Assembly (NCBI GenBank): GCA_020736575.1
Contig: JAGPYM010000057.1
Location: forward strand, 78,360 to 142,359
From: Thelonectria olida
Lineage: Eukaryota; Ascomycota; Sordariomycetes; Hypocreales; Nectriaceae
Length of the DNA: 64,000 nucleotides
Reading direction: 5' to 3'
Shown: in pieces, positions 1-10,675 of the stretch
Layout: each line of letters starts with the position of its first letter
Numbering within the stretch: position 1 is the first letter of the stretch
Program-made: the position numbers and the translations under genes
Notes under the pieces: model-generated
What the model was told of the DNA's origin: nothing
What the model saw: the letters and a program-made list of their open reading frames with translations, nothing else
Databases searched by the model: none

Positions 1-1722
1 CATGCGCTGAAGGGTGTCAGATTTTATGAAGGTTCCAGTCATTCGCACTCTTCGCCTACCTTCGTCTAGAACCACGCGGTGCCAATCATGTGAGAAGACT
101 GGAGATTGCTCCTGGTCTTTCCACTCCTTGGCAAGCGTGGAGTAGGTCGTGAGGACAATGTCATGAAGGCTCACATGACTGGTGTCCTGAATTCGCTGTC
201 GTCCATGGTGACGCCGCCAAGCAAAGTGCTCTGCAGATAAGTGTCTACGCCGATTAGCATTCGTTTTTCCACTGTCAAGTGGGACTAGACTGACCTTGAA
301 AGTTCCTCTTCCCAGTTATTCAGCACTCATTAGTTAGCGATTTGCTTCCATGTGCTTTGTGAAAAGTGACTCACAAGAAGGGGGCAGAACTAGGAGCGTG
401 CCTCTGCCTGGGATCCTGCCACTTGACTTCACAGGTTTTAACTCGTTTCCTAGGACTTTATCATGAGCTATGAGTGATATCATGCTGAGGGCCTTTCCAA
501 GCCCCATGAGGTCCGCAATAATCCCCCTCTAAAACTTGAAGGCTGCGTGTAGTGCAAGGATGAGTCAATGTTGTTGATGTACCTAGAACCATCAGTTCAT
601 TGCCCCTAAGTCTATTGGACATACTTACGTTGTACGATCAAGATTGTCATTGGATTGAGACCAGACGTCCTGGCCATTGTCGTGCAGTCTCCAGCCTGAC
701 TCCCGACGGATCATAAAAGTGAGGCCTTGCTTCTGGTGGCTGAGTGCTGTTAGCTTCTGTGTTCACGATCATGGACATTATTCTGTCCTCTGACCTCATC
801 AGTTCGGTCAAAAGATATAGCGATCCCGGCGTCTCAGGCAAAGTAGACTCAGCAGTGAGGCTATCCAATACGTCTGTGACCACCAAATCCTCGTCCTTCA
901 CCGTTGATATCTGTTCACGATTTGAAGGGGTCGCCTGGAGATCGGAGGTTCGGATGGCTGGCTCATTGAAGAAGCGCTGCGGGTTGAAGTACGCGACGTC
1001 TCTTAGCGCGTGCATTGGATTCTGCAAGTACAGTTCAAGATTCCGGAAAAGGTTACCGAGGTCCGGGGCAAGGTCTCAAGGTCCATAAAGGGTAGCCCAC
1101 ACCGCAGCTTTCTTCTCAACCTCAGTACCTTTCTGTGGTCGCGCTGGCATCCACAGGAGTTCAAATTCAATGCCCTCGCGGCTGAACAAGTCCAGCAACT
1201 GGGTATCACGAGTCTCCAAGGTACCCCAGGTAGAGTCGAAATGCAAAGACTGGAGTGTGCCATTGCTACCCAGCCTCAGCGGCGTTCTAACTGGGCAAGA
1301 CCGTCCATCGTTGGTTTCAGTGATAGTGACGGCAATTAATAAAGTCAACTTTTCGTGTCAACCTGACTGTATTGCATAAAATTGCTGGGAGGGATATTTC
1401 ATACCGTTCCGAAGCAAACAGTTTCATCGCTATTGTTAGGTTCGATGGAAGTGCTGATTGCACATGTATCGTCCACCATGACTGGTCCTTGGCAACCCTG
1501 TTGTGAAGTATGGCTCTCCAGACTGGACAGGGCTCCATTTGTTGTCCAATTGTTGTTGTTGTCGGTGTACTCCGGAAAGCTTCGTGAGTTTCCGTCCCAT
1601 ACTTCGAACCTGGGCAAGGACCCGTATTGTGACGTATTCGGGGTCAGATCGCGCGTGTGAGTGAATGAACTCGAGTCCTCCAGTCGTCTTCTCTTGGCCG
1701 AATGATGATCTGGCGCGGCCAT
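1..1722 (-). pseudogene. SNF2-family (HLTF/RAD5-like) helicase, 5' part, probably decayed; runs off the left edge
   Basis: Read on the minus strand from an ATG at 1722; the N-terminus has a basic AKRRRLE nuclear-localisation-like motif. The frame then gives the usual pre-helicase region, the LSHQKQGLTFMIRRESGW motif (about 690-745), a Walker A region ADLMGLGKALSM (about 485-515), DIVLTTYSTLAKEW (about 125-165) and VVLDE at the Walker B box. Canonical introns are visible at 583-628, 326-374, 245-294 and 7-59. The last splits the DEAH box (DEA/H) and restores it. Against function: the run of five Gs at about 522-526 (minus strand) puts the Walker A exon out of frame, another frame break lies near 740-830, a stop follows CFGTV near 1396, and the Walker A Thr/Ser is Ala. 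The family couples ATP hydrolysis to chromatin remodelling or repair in the nucleus. The C-terminal helicase half lies outside the window. Confidence 0.7.
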
Positions 1723-1889
1723 TGCGGTCGACGCTGGTGGCAGTTGAGGGTAATGGGCGGTGCCCGAGTATCTGGGAACGGTGGGCAGTTTTGGAGGTTG
1801 TGTTTGTGAATCGTTCCATTAAACTAGATGGGTAAGAAGCAGAATTGCAATGAACAAATTTTGCGATGGGAGGCCACCAACAGCCTTGG

Positions 1890-4800
1890 GAGATGGAAGT
1901 CCTTATGCAATTATCAGCTAATATGAACAGCTTGGAAAATCTTCTTCTCCTCCGCGTGGGGGCGATTCGAACATCGTTTCGGTGATCTTATCGAAAGCAT
2001 CACCAGAGTTAGTGCGCTGATCGACAGGGAGGCTGCATCCCTTGATATCCACCATGCAAACGAATGGAGACGGAAGGCACTGGAAGATTCCACTGTCCGA
2101 GAACAACGGTGGGAATCGAAGCAGGCTCAAGCCATCATGAAGTAGCTTGAGACCGGCGACAACGACCAGGAACTTAAGTTCGAGTGGCCGAAGGAGCATT
2201 GCTGTCCTAGGACGGGTCGCTGGATCATTCAGAATGAAAAATTCAGGTCATGGCTTCAAAGGGGCCGGGGAAGTCCTGTCATGTGGTTATATGGGAAACC
2301 GGGCTCTGGTTGGTGCAAAACCGAATCGTCTTAGGAGTCCAATACTCACCGTTAAAGTCAAATCAGTTCTGGCCTCCCAGATCATATCTTTCCTTCGCTC
2401 GAAGAGAGACACTCGAGTCTTGTTCTTCTTCTGCGATTACCTCTCAACCCCCAATGCAAATACGGCTCGCATCTTCAGGGCCTTTGCCGCTCAGCTGATG
2501 GGAATCGCCTCGGAGACAATACCCTTTTTCTACGATGAGTATCTCGCCAAGGGACGGCAACCTTCGGCATCTGTCCTGAAAGGGGCACTCGCCAAAGTTC
2601 TTGCGGAATTCGACGATATTCGTCTGCTGGTGGACGGTATTGATGAACTTCCGGCAAGTGAACATAAGACCCTAATCAACGAGCTCATACAGCTGGAAAA
2701 GGCATCCAACCACTCCTGCAAGCTCTTGATTTCGAGTCAGGACCTTCCAAGTATCCGCCCACATCTCTCCCACAAGCTCCCCCAAAAGTGCACACTGTTT
2801 CTCGGAGATGAGAAGAGCGCGATAGAGAATGATGTAGAGATCATCGTCAAAGATTCGTTAGAAGACCTGAATCAGAACATCGACATCGCCATAGGTCCAT
2901 CCCTTATTGAGGAATTGCGGAGCAAAATACTGCAGAAATCCGAAGGTGAGGGAGTCCCCAATGTCGCAATTTCGTGTTGGCCTAACCAGTTGAGCCCCGC
3001 GGTCAGGCATGCTCCTCTGGGTTCGCCTGGTTCTGAGTCTGCTTGAGTCGTCAGCAAACCTAGCAGAGTTGCGCTCAAATGTTGATTCCTTGCCTAAGGA
3101 TCCGGAAGCAGTGTATGTACCAAATGCCTGGCGAGACGGCTCTCAGGAATGTTAATTGACTATAGATACAAGAAAATCCTGAACAACATCCAGGACCGAT
3201 GCTCGCCCAGCAGCCTGGCAAGGGTCAAACGCATTTTTGGGTGGCTAATCTTTTCAAACGAAGGAAGCGGTATCATGAAGCACGAAGTTCTCATCGGAAT
3301 GAGCCTTCACGAAGGGTCAGACAGCCTCAATCGAGATAACCGCCCTTTTTCCAACGCCCTCGAGATCTGCAAACCCTTGATAGAAGACGGGCCAAGGGGT
3401 ACTGCCGCAATCATACACTCTACAGTAACTGAGTGAGTATTTCGTTCTAAATTCTACCGCCGCCGATACTGACACGTTATGATAAGGCATTTGTTGAGCA
3501 TAGTTAGTGGACCGTTTATATCGAGTCTTACCGCCCACCAGGACATTGCTTTTGCTTGTATTTCGCAGCTGATACAGGTTCTGGACCACGTTCACAGCGA
3601 TATCCCACGCTCGGACTTGACAACGCGGACTGCCCTCGGTATTTTTGGACTCCAAAGCTACGCAAACGAGCATTGGATACAGCATTTTCTCCAGATGTTC
3701 GAAGACAGCACGCCGCCATCAACCGTCACTCGGGGTTCAGTGGTGAGACAAGCATTGCGACTATGTGCAAAACACTCGCAACTTATGCAGTCTTGTGACA
3801 TGGCATCATCAGCCATTTTCAAGAAGACACGTCTATCGGTTTGGACCCGCGCCTCGACAGACTAGGTTCCATGCCAGAAATCCAGCAGCTGATCTGCGAG
3901 GTGCTTAATTTTCGGAAAACATTGGAGGATCAACAAGCCAAGAATAGACTAGGTAAGAAGTTCCTTCAACCCGTAAACCTATGAACAATCCTCGCTGACT
4001 AGCTCTATTCCCAATACTTCCAGATGTCAACTCCCTTGAAATGGACAGAACCCTATTCTCACGAGCTGATGAAAACTACCAGCGAGATGTCCAGCATCTT
4101 TCCCAGAATATTGACTCCTACCCAGGACTTAGCCAAGAAGAGCTGCTTGCCTTCCGCTCTAATTACGGACACACTGCATTCAGATGTCCCATCAGGAGGC
4201 CAGGGCGGAATGATTCACAGATTCCCTCGACACCGTATGCTGCCCTGGCTGGCCAACAAGCACAAAAGATTGCACAGGTCCAACAAGAAACAGCTGCTCC
4301 TCAACAGTCGCTGCAGAATTCTCAAGGGGCACAGACTCAACAGCAGGCCGAACGGCCAGTGAATATTGAGAACCAGCAGCAACCACAGAGGCCTACGAGC
4401 CTCCCGGACTTTACACCTCAAGAACTAGCCAGTCTCACTCCGGAGCACCGAGCCCAGTACGAAAAGCTTGCCAAGATACGAATGGACGGGCCTATTGCTA
4501 GGCCCGGAGACAGCGTGTCTCATCTTCGAGCTTTAAGTCAAGAGGAGGCGGGCCAATCTCTCATGGAGGTTTTACCAGATATCCCAATGAGCCCTCAAGA
4601 GTTCACCGACACCAGTAATAAGCTCCAGCGCTTTGTGGTGGATATGAGTAAAATTGGGCGCGGACTTAGCAAGTGGTATTCTATCACTCGAGATGATGCA
4701 CGCGCTAAGATGTTTTTCCGAACTGCAAGTTACTACAGATTATCTTCCCCAAGTTTTTATTTTAACTAATCTAGTATAGCGATTGCGAATAATGAAACAG

Positions 4801-4971
4801 TTTAAGGATGGTGAGAAGATGAACCAGCTGAAGCCCCTGTTTAGCCTTCGTGCCTCTGAGATCGACCAGGCTCTAGAAATGCTGGAGAGCATGGCGAAGG
4901 ATCTCGCTACTAGTGTGTACGGACCGGGAATGATGAAGAACAGCCAGCAACAAGCCACTCCTAATAAGTAA
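1890..4971 (+). pseudogene. NACHT-type fungal NLR (STAND) relic with a Q-rich MED15-like 3' end
   Basis: Fungal NLR landmarks appear in order: the helical N-terminal linker (FGDLIESI, about 1960-2000), WIIQNEKFRSWL and the P-loop MWLYGKPGS (about 2270-2308), VLFFFCDYLS (about 2430), LLVDGIDELP (Walker B, about 2625), then the post-NACHT helices to about 3860. Introns at 2309-2357, 2946-3006, 3113-3165 and 3433-3486 all join conserved segments. The spliced P-loop reads GKPGSVKS, so the last Gly is Val. Breaks: TGA near 1923, TAG at 2143-2145 (where relatives have Trp) and a frame slip near 3790. After an intron ending at 4023 the frame runs through the NLR C-terminal linker (YPGLSQEELLAF) straight into a Gln-rich stretch and a segment like fungal mediator subunit 15 (about 4400-4971). 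That segment uses a GC-AG intron at 4725-4779. NLRs are intracellular incompatibility or immune-type receptors. This copy cannot give a full-length product. Confidence 0.7.
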
Positions 4972-5451
4972 AAGTTCCTTTGCCGACTGATGGACGAAAC
5001 AGGTGGCACGGTCGCGAACAGTTAGGAACGATTCGCAAAGCCCTATGATCTCTGCCAAAGAGTCAATGGCTGGTCCTCGTCGTCGCGAGTTTCTCTTTGA
5101 CTCTAGATCTCAGGCTCCAAGAATGTGTCCATCAGTCAAGTAACTTCCTATCTTCTCGTCGTCGAGTAATTATGCAGCGAAAAATAGATCACTGAGGGTC
5201 TCGATTCTACATTCTCGTTTCAGTCTCCTCTCTCCGTGCTTGTTTCTGGTTCCCTGTTTCTCTTCGTCTCGTATACCTGCGATTGGCTCTTTGTTGTTAG
5301 TTCCTTATTTCCAGTCTCTCAGTCCCGAGCTTCAGCCCTCACTCTCTAGTTTTCGGTCTTTTACTGTGACGACCACCAAAAGCAACGAGACAGACTTTAC
5401 TACTCCTACAAGCGCTACGAGAGATACGACACAAGTCTCCCCGCGTCTCTC

Positions 5452-5685
5452 ATGCTCCAAACGCCAAGCCAAGCACTCGCTGTGAGGCTTATCCTGGCCC
5501 AGAACGCTCTGCAAGAAAGGAAGGAAGTGATGGGCTGTTTCTACACCATGCCACACCTGATTGAAGGACACAAAAAACGCATCGAGTTCCTTCAGCGGGA
5601 GGTCACTGCCCTCAAGATGATGCTCATGAACCTCAACTACCACCTCGCACTGATTCGATCACAACGGCCCCCCCACTACCGTTAG
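5452..5685 (+). CDS. possible small protein of unknown function, 77 aa
   Basis: An ATG-started frame of 77 codons with GC-rich third positions. The product is predicted to be helical, with a heptad-like stretch IEFLQREVTALKMMLMNL near the C-terminus that suggests a short coiled coil. It follows a strongly pyrimidine-rich stretch (about 5130-5350) of the kind that precedes fungal transcription starts. I recognise no family. It could equally be the 3' exon of a longer gene or a chance frame. Confidence 0.35.
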   Translation: MLQTPSQALAVRLILAQNALQERKEVMGCFYTMPHLIEGHKKRIEFLQREVTALKMMLMNLNYHLALIRSQRPPHYR

Positions 5686-6385
5686 TGCATATGAGCAACC
5701 CGCTCATCGTGTAATACTCTCGCTGTTACCCAAGGCAGCGAGTACCCCCCGGCTATCAATAGACCCTCCTAGCTCGGAAGGGCTGCAGCCTTTTTTTCTT
5801 CGCAACATTCCCTGTCGGAGGGCTACGACCCCGGGTATATCTGGTGGTGGATAGTCAACATGATGATACGGGGGTCAAGACTTGATGTTTTCCTTGAAAT
5901 GGTGTCGTTCAACCACCGGCTCTCGGGATGTTGTTATGGAAAGAATCTATGGGCGTCTATCTCTAGGGTGGTACGTCGACGCATTATGATTAACACAACT
6001 TGGATACGAAGGTTACAAACGTGGGGGAAAAAGATATTCCATGTGTTCATAAGTATTACCCTGCTCTTATAGGCACCCCATATTTAGAATTAGCCTTTGT
6101 TTTTTCTATTTTTTGGAGGTATGATGTTTAGAAGAAAGGACTTTTGACTTGGGATTGGTATATCGATAAATCAATTGTTATATTTTTATGGCTATTCCAA
6201 CTCTTAACTCACACGCTGACGATTGATCTACTTTACCGATGCTTTTATCTGTTATTCTTAGCAGTGCTTTCGTCCCATTTGTCGACACAGCTTATCTCGA
6301 TAGTAGGCTCGGCTTGGCCAACTTACTACCATATTCCGCGCTTCTTTAGTCGCAGGAAGGCTCCCAAACTAATGGAGACATGCTC
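5686..6385. other. intergenic, no gene seen
   Basis: Short frames only, with no recognisable domain or splice structure. Base composition becomes AT-richer from about 6050 to 6260. Confidence 0.6.
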
Positions 6386-6502
6386 AGATTATAACAATCA
6401 ATTTTGTTTGTTTGTTTGTTTGTTTATTAACGTCCTGAGAGCGCAGAGGGGCTCACACTATCCCCAGCGGGGCAAAAGGATGTGCTAGATTATAACAATC
6501 AA
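6386..6502 (-). mobile_element. 5'-truncated LINE-like retroposon insertion with target-site duplication
   Basis: A perfect 16-bp direct repeat, agattataacaatcaa, sits at 6386-6401 and 6487-6502. Between them is an 85-bp insert (6402-6486). Read on the minus strand, the insert has a short GC-rich body containing the self-complementary GCCCCGCTGGGG and ends in TTAATAAACAAACAAAC-type repeats, that is, an (AAAC)n tail directly abutting the duplication. A simple-repeat 3' tail plus a long target duplication is the signature of target-primed reverse transcription. The insert has no coding capacity and may have been mobilised by a Tad-type LINE. The family name is inference. Confidence 0.75.
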
Positions 6503-7099
6503 GAAACAGGGCAAGGAAGACTGCAGGGTAGCAAAGACGTGGGGACTGATCCCTCTCTTGGCAATGTTTGGCATTGAAGGTCATAGAATCGGTAATGTCA
6601 GACCGGATCTCCCTGCGGTCGAGACTGACGGCCTCCTGCTCACCAACCTCGTTTCCTGCGTGGCCGGTTTGTTTCTCCATATACTTCTCAGAAGCTCTCT
6701 CCAGTGATGAGAAGATTCGCGAATCTTGCCTCCTCACCCTTAGCTCCTTTGAATTATTGTTCATCTTGTCACTGGACCTCTGTCCCTTGGCAATCACAAA
6801 AGATTATTCATACAGTTGTAGTACATGAAAGTAATGAAAATGTTAGTTCCTTGGTAGCTCTTCATGCCCCGCTGTTGTATTGCCCGGCGAGGTAGCTTCA
6901 AACAAACGTTCAGTGGCATTGATCGTTGCCTATCACGGCAATTTGACTCCTCGACTCATCAAGATGATCCATTGGGGGGGGAATTTATTTATTGAGAAGA
7001 GTTAGGGAGAGTTCAAAACCAATGGCTACCATCATTCAAGCCTGCGATTGCCCTTCGACCCAACTTCAGACAGTGGCAGACGTTGCAGCCATCATGTGG
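6503..7099. other. intergenic, no gene seen
   Basis: Frames in both directions between 6500 and 6830 translate without a recognisable domain. The convergent end of the acetyltransferase gene lies at 7100. Confidence 0.5.
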
Positions 7100-7877
7100 C
7101 TAAGAGTTGGTCCTGGGCCATTTCCAGAATATATTAGCACCCTCGACATCTGCCAAAGGATTCCCGTCACCCTGTCTGGCGCTGCCGTATTGCTCGTCAA
7201 ATCCGCATTTAGTGTAGAAACCATCTTTGCCCAAGGCGCTGACCACCGACGCGCAAATACCCTCAGCCTCAGCCTGCTCGAGGCCATATTGCACAAGCTT
7301 CCGGCCTACATTTCTCCCCTGGAAATCTGGGCGCACTGCTAATGCTTCGAGATACCACGATTCAGCGCGCTTGCCGCTCCATATCGTATCGAAGCAAGGA
7401 TACGCCCGCTCCACGATGTCCTCCTCCTTGGGGTCGCTTGCACGACTCGGCCAGGCCCAAGCATGGATTTTCATGGCAACAGAAGACAGAGGCTTGAGCA
7501 GATTTCCTGGTTCGATGGCTTAGCTTCGATGAATAGCCTTGGGGGAAACGAGATGGCAAGATGTACTCACGAGGATCCAAGTACCAGCACTCCAGCTTCT
7601 GGCCCCCGTCTCCCAATCTTGCCCATTGCGCAATCCCGGCAATAACCTCGCGGCCACTCTCGTCTTTACCCACGGCGACGAGCCATTTCCAGCGGTAGTC
7701 CCAAAAGTTGACGCGTGCCCGCCGCAGCCAGTACAAGTCTACATCGCCAGGATGCTCGTTGCGATGAGGGTGGATAAGCTGGCCAAACAGGTTATCCTCC
7801 CAAAATGCATTTGACATCACGTGGGCAATCTCGGGAAGTTCAGAGTAGCGCGCACCGCGCAATACAATCTCAGACAT
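7100..7877 (-). CDS. GNAT-family N-acetyltransferase, 237 aa
   Basis: Two exons, 7571-7877 and 7100-7506, with a 64-bp intron (7507-7570, donor GTGAGT, acceptor CCAG). The splice joins WYLDPR to NLLKPL in frame. The product has the GNAT fold: an N-terminal strand/helix (IVLRGARYSELPEIAHVM), a central strand segment, and motif A LEALAVRPDFQGRNVGRKL with the QGRNVG acetyl-CoA pyrophosphate loop, followed by FYTKCGF typical of motif B. It should transfer acetyl from acetyl-CoA to an amine. The substrate cannot be told, and the dissimilar fungal relatives are mostly uncharacterised small-molecule acetyltransferases. An in-frame ATG at 7970 would add 31 residues that do not look like the domain, so 7877 is preferred. 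Confidence 0.85.
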
Positions 7878-8433
7878 GTTTTTGCACGAGTAGCAAGTGA
7901 TGGTGGCAAGATGTATGACTGTATGATCGAATGACGGTGCTGCTTGGGAAGTGTCTCGTTCTCCAGACATTATATCCTCCACATGCAGGTTTCAGGGGCT
8001 TATGTTCTCTCCAACAATTGGCCAGTCATCCGGTGAAAATTTCATTCCACACCGTATGCTATTGACTTGAAATGGCATAGAGGTGGCGTATGTCACGGCG
8101 ACTTGTCAGGGTTCCCCTCACACTTTTCTTGGTCCGATTGGACCGGGGCATCTCGACCCTGGTTACCCAGCTCAGCTGGGCCTGTCAAGGCCCGAAGCGA
8201 GGTTAGGCCAGGTGCAACGTCGGAAGTGTTACGCCAGACTAATCCACTTGCACCGACATAGTAGCTTCGATCAGAAACGCTCACGCCACAGCTGAGCCAG
8301 AAGCCAAAAGTGTTGGAAGTGGAAATGGAAACCTATGAACCTATGCTACTTCCGTCCCAATGACACGTCCCATCCCGCCCAGTCCATTGCCCATCGACGA
8401 ACAATTCTGCCAAACTAGTACTCCGCGATTCAT

Positions 8434-9825
8434 CTATTGGGTATCCTCATAGGTGACGTTCCACGCCACCTCCTTATTGATGATCATATCTTGACTGCCA
8501 GTCCTGGAGCCTCCTGCTTCTTCTGATAGATTCTCCTGGTCATTGCCGCCGTGGTAATATGCCGCTGTGGTTTGATTCGAGACCTGGTCCAGCCTCCAGT
8601 TGTGCGGTCCGCCACGGGGCTCGCTTTCAGAGTGATTATGGGCCGAAACGGACGTCGATGCTACTGCAGTTGCCGCTGCTGCAAATGAGGCAGCCTTAGA
8701 ACGATGGTTCTGAAGTGACTGAAGGGCGTACACATTACTTGATCCGTACATGGTGGGGTCGGAGGCGAGTGGAAAGCCCATGCCTATGGAGAATGATTTC
8801 AAGAAGTTCCTCAGATTTGGCACAGTGGCAGAAACGAGGGACCAAGCAATCATGGCCTGTTGAAAGAGCAGACTGTTTGTGATGGCAAATTGAGGCTCAG
8901 TAGAGCCTGGGTATTTGCCGAAATACGCCAGATGAAGGGCTGAGAGGGCGATGAGCGGTATGCGGAATGAGAAGGCCGTGACAACCTGACACTTGCGGGT
9001 GAATGACATACTGACGGTCCAGGACAGTTGTACAACGAGGAGCCAGGTAAGGAACTCGGTGAAGATGTCAATCGCCGTGATCACGGCCCAACGTGTATCC
9101 TAGAATGAATTCTCTGGTTAGGGATCTGATGATGAGGCTCCAAGAGTTAGACGCGTTTCCTTCGTACCTGGTTGGGGCATTGCGTGACGTTAGTCAGAGC
9201 CAATAACGCATCGGCGCGGCAGTTGACTAGTAATGCCACGCAGGAGCCAACACCCCATGCCGTACTGAGCACCATCAGTCCGATGCAGAATGGTTTACTG
9301 TTTCCTGGCCTGGAGCCAATGATGCGTAGGATGAGGGCGAGGACAGAGCATTTGGCGAGGCTCAGGGCCAGAAGGCAGAGAATAACGGCTGCGAGAGTGG
9401 ACTGGCAGTAGACTTGTTAGCTGATGACAGTAGTGGCCGCGCTCGGAGGCTTACTTTTGAAGTTGTCGCCCATTGTTCCGTTGGCGTAATAGAGTTAAAC
9501 TTGCCGAGGCCATTACTCAAGCCAACAAACATAGCGATCGATTGGGCTAAATGTAGGACCTAGGTAATGATTACTTCATCAATTTTGATACCGAATGCCA
9601 TCCAGGTGAGATCAGCTTCCTTACCATTGCTAAAGCAATCAGGATGTCATCGAAACCGAACATCTGGTATTTGATGTACGCCCTTGCTGTAGCCACAAGC
9701 GAGCTGTAGATCAGCGACAAGATTGTTACAATCCACAACTGTCCGGCATGGTCGTTGAACGCAACAGGCGAGAACCGAGGCAAATCACCGTTGGAGGTTT
9801 CTGGATCCATGGATATGGGAGCCAT
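8434..9825 (-). CDS. fungal rhodopsin-domain 7-TM integral membrane protein (PTH11-like, no CFEM), 401 aa
   Basis: Four exons: 9625-9825, 9455-9559, 9168-9401 and 8434-9099. The introns are 53-68 bp, and phases close exactly at each junction. Seven hydrophobic segments are visible: WIVTILSLIYSSLVA, ILIALAM/VLHLAQSIAMFV, TLAAVILCLLALSLA, CIGLMVLSTAWGVGSCVAL, FTEFLTWLLVVQLSW, FRIPLIALSALHLAYF and the FQQAMIAWSLVSATVPNL segment. The conserved VGLSNGLGK loop after TM2 and VPNLRNFLKSF after TM7 are hallmarks of this fungal family. The tail (about 100 residues) is Ser/Ala/Asn-rich and probably cytosolic. There is no signal peptide or Cys-rich CFEM domain at the N-terminus. Family members are plasma-membrane proteins of mostly unknown role, sometimes discussed as GPCR-like. 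The ATG at 9825 is preferred, but MDPET at 9810 is also possible. Confidence 0.85.
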
Positions 9826-10675
9826 GTAAGTCCAGCTCGAGAGAGGCGAGTGTTGATAGCATTGCACGACTGAAAAAAAAACGCGGAACAGACGTTCTCA
9901 AGAGGCAACGAATGGCCATTAATCGCTTTGTTGCACACTTGCGGCGTAGCTCATCTACGACATCAGCTTGACGTAGTGAAGGGTCTGACGCCCATGGATG
10001 GGTGTGTGTTCAGGCTTTAAGATGACGCCATGGCATATTTGGCTTTCAGTGTCATGTTGCACAAGATCCTGGGGGCACACGAAGGGCTGAGGGAAGTGGT
10101 GTTCGGTCAGATGTTGCGGAACAAAAGGATTTTGCCTCTTTCCAGTGCGTATCATATGCACGATGGTGGCGAAGCCTGGCCAGGTCCGTTGCATTCAGGA
10201 TCACAAAAGCAAAAAGCATTCACACCTTTTGAAAGGCTCATTTCGGAATTTACTCATGACCCGAAAAAGTCCATTCCTGGCCGGAAGCCACATCGTAGGA
10301 GGAGTCTGAGCCCCCTGCAGCCTGCGGCACAGCACGGGACAGAGGTTGCATCAGGACCAACACGCCGCACACCAAGCCACATTGGAGGGGGCTCGAGCTG
10401 ATGTGTCAGATGTGATTCAATCCCACACCAGGTTGCCGCTATCCCTTATCCTGTTGCAATGTTTGGACACAACACGGGTACCTGGGTATTTCTTCTCCTC
10501 GTCGTGACTGTCTGGCCATGCATGTCTACCGCACGCATTCCTGTTCCTGCATTACCCATGCGAAGCCAGCTATAGCTTCATTTTCACATCTCTCTGCCCC
10601 TTTTCTTTCTTTCTTTTCTTCCCTTCTTTTCTGGCGGATCCAGTGCTGCCAGAGGGACTAGGAAACACCGCGAAA
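9826..10675. promoter_or_regulatory. shared upstream region of the divergent 7-TM gene and permease gene
   Basis: No gene is visible in these 850 bp. A strong pyrimidine tract (ctttctttcttttcttcc, about 10600-10632) lies 45-75 bp before the permease ATG at 10676, a common feature just upstream of fungal transcript starts. Confidence 0.4.

Noticed and set aside
3766..3810. hidden intron to explain the NLR frame slip near 3790
   Set aside because: Donor and acceptor candidates either give the wrong phase or an intron under 35 bp, so a frameshift is the simpler reading.
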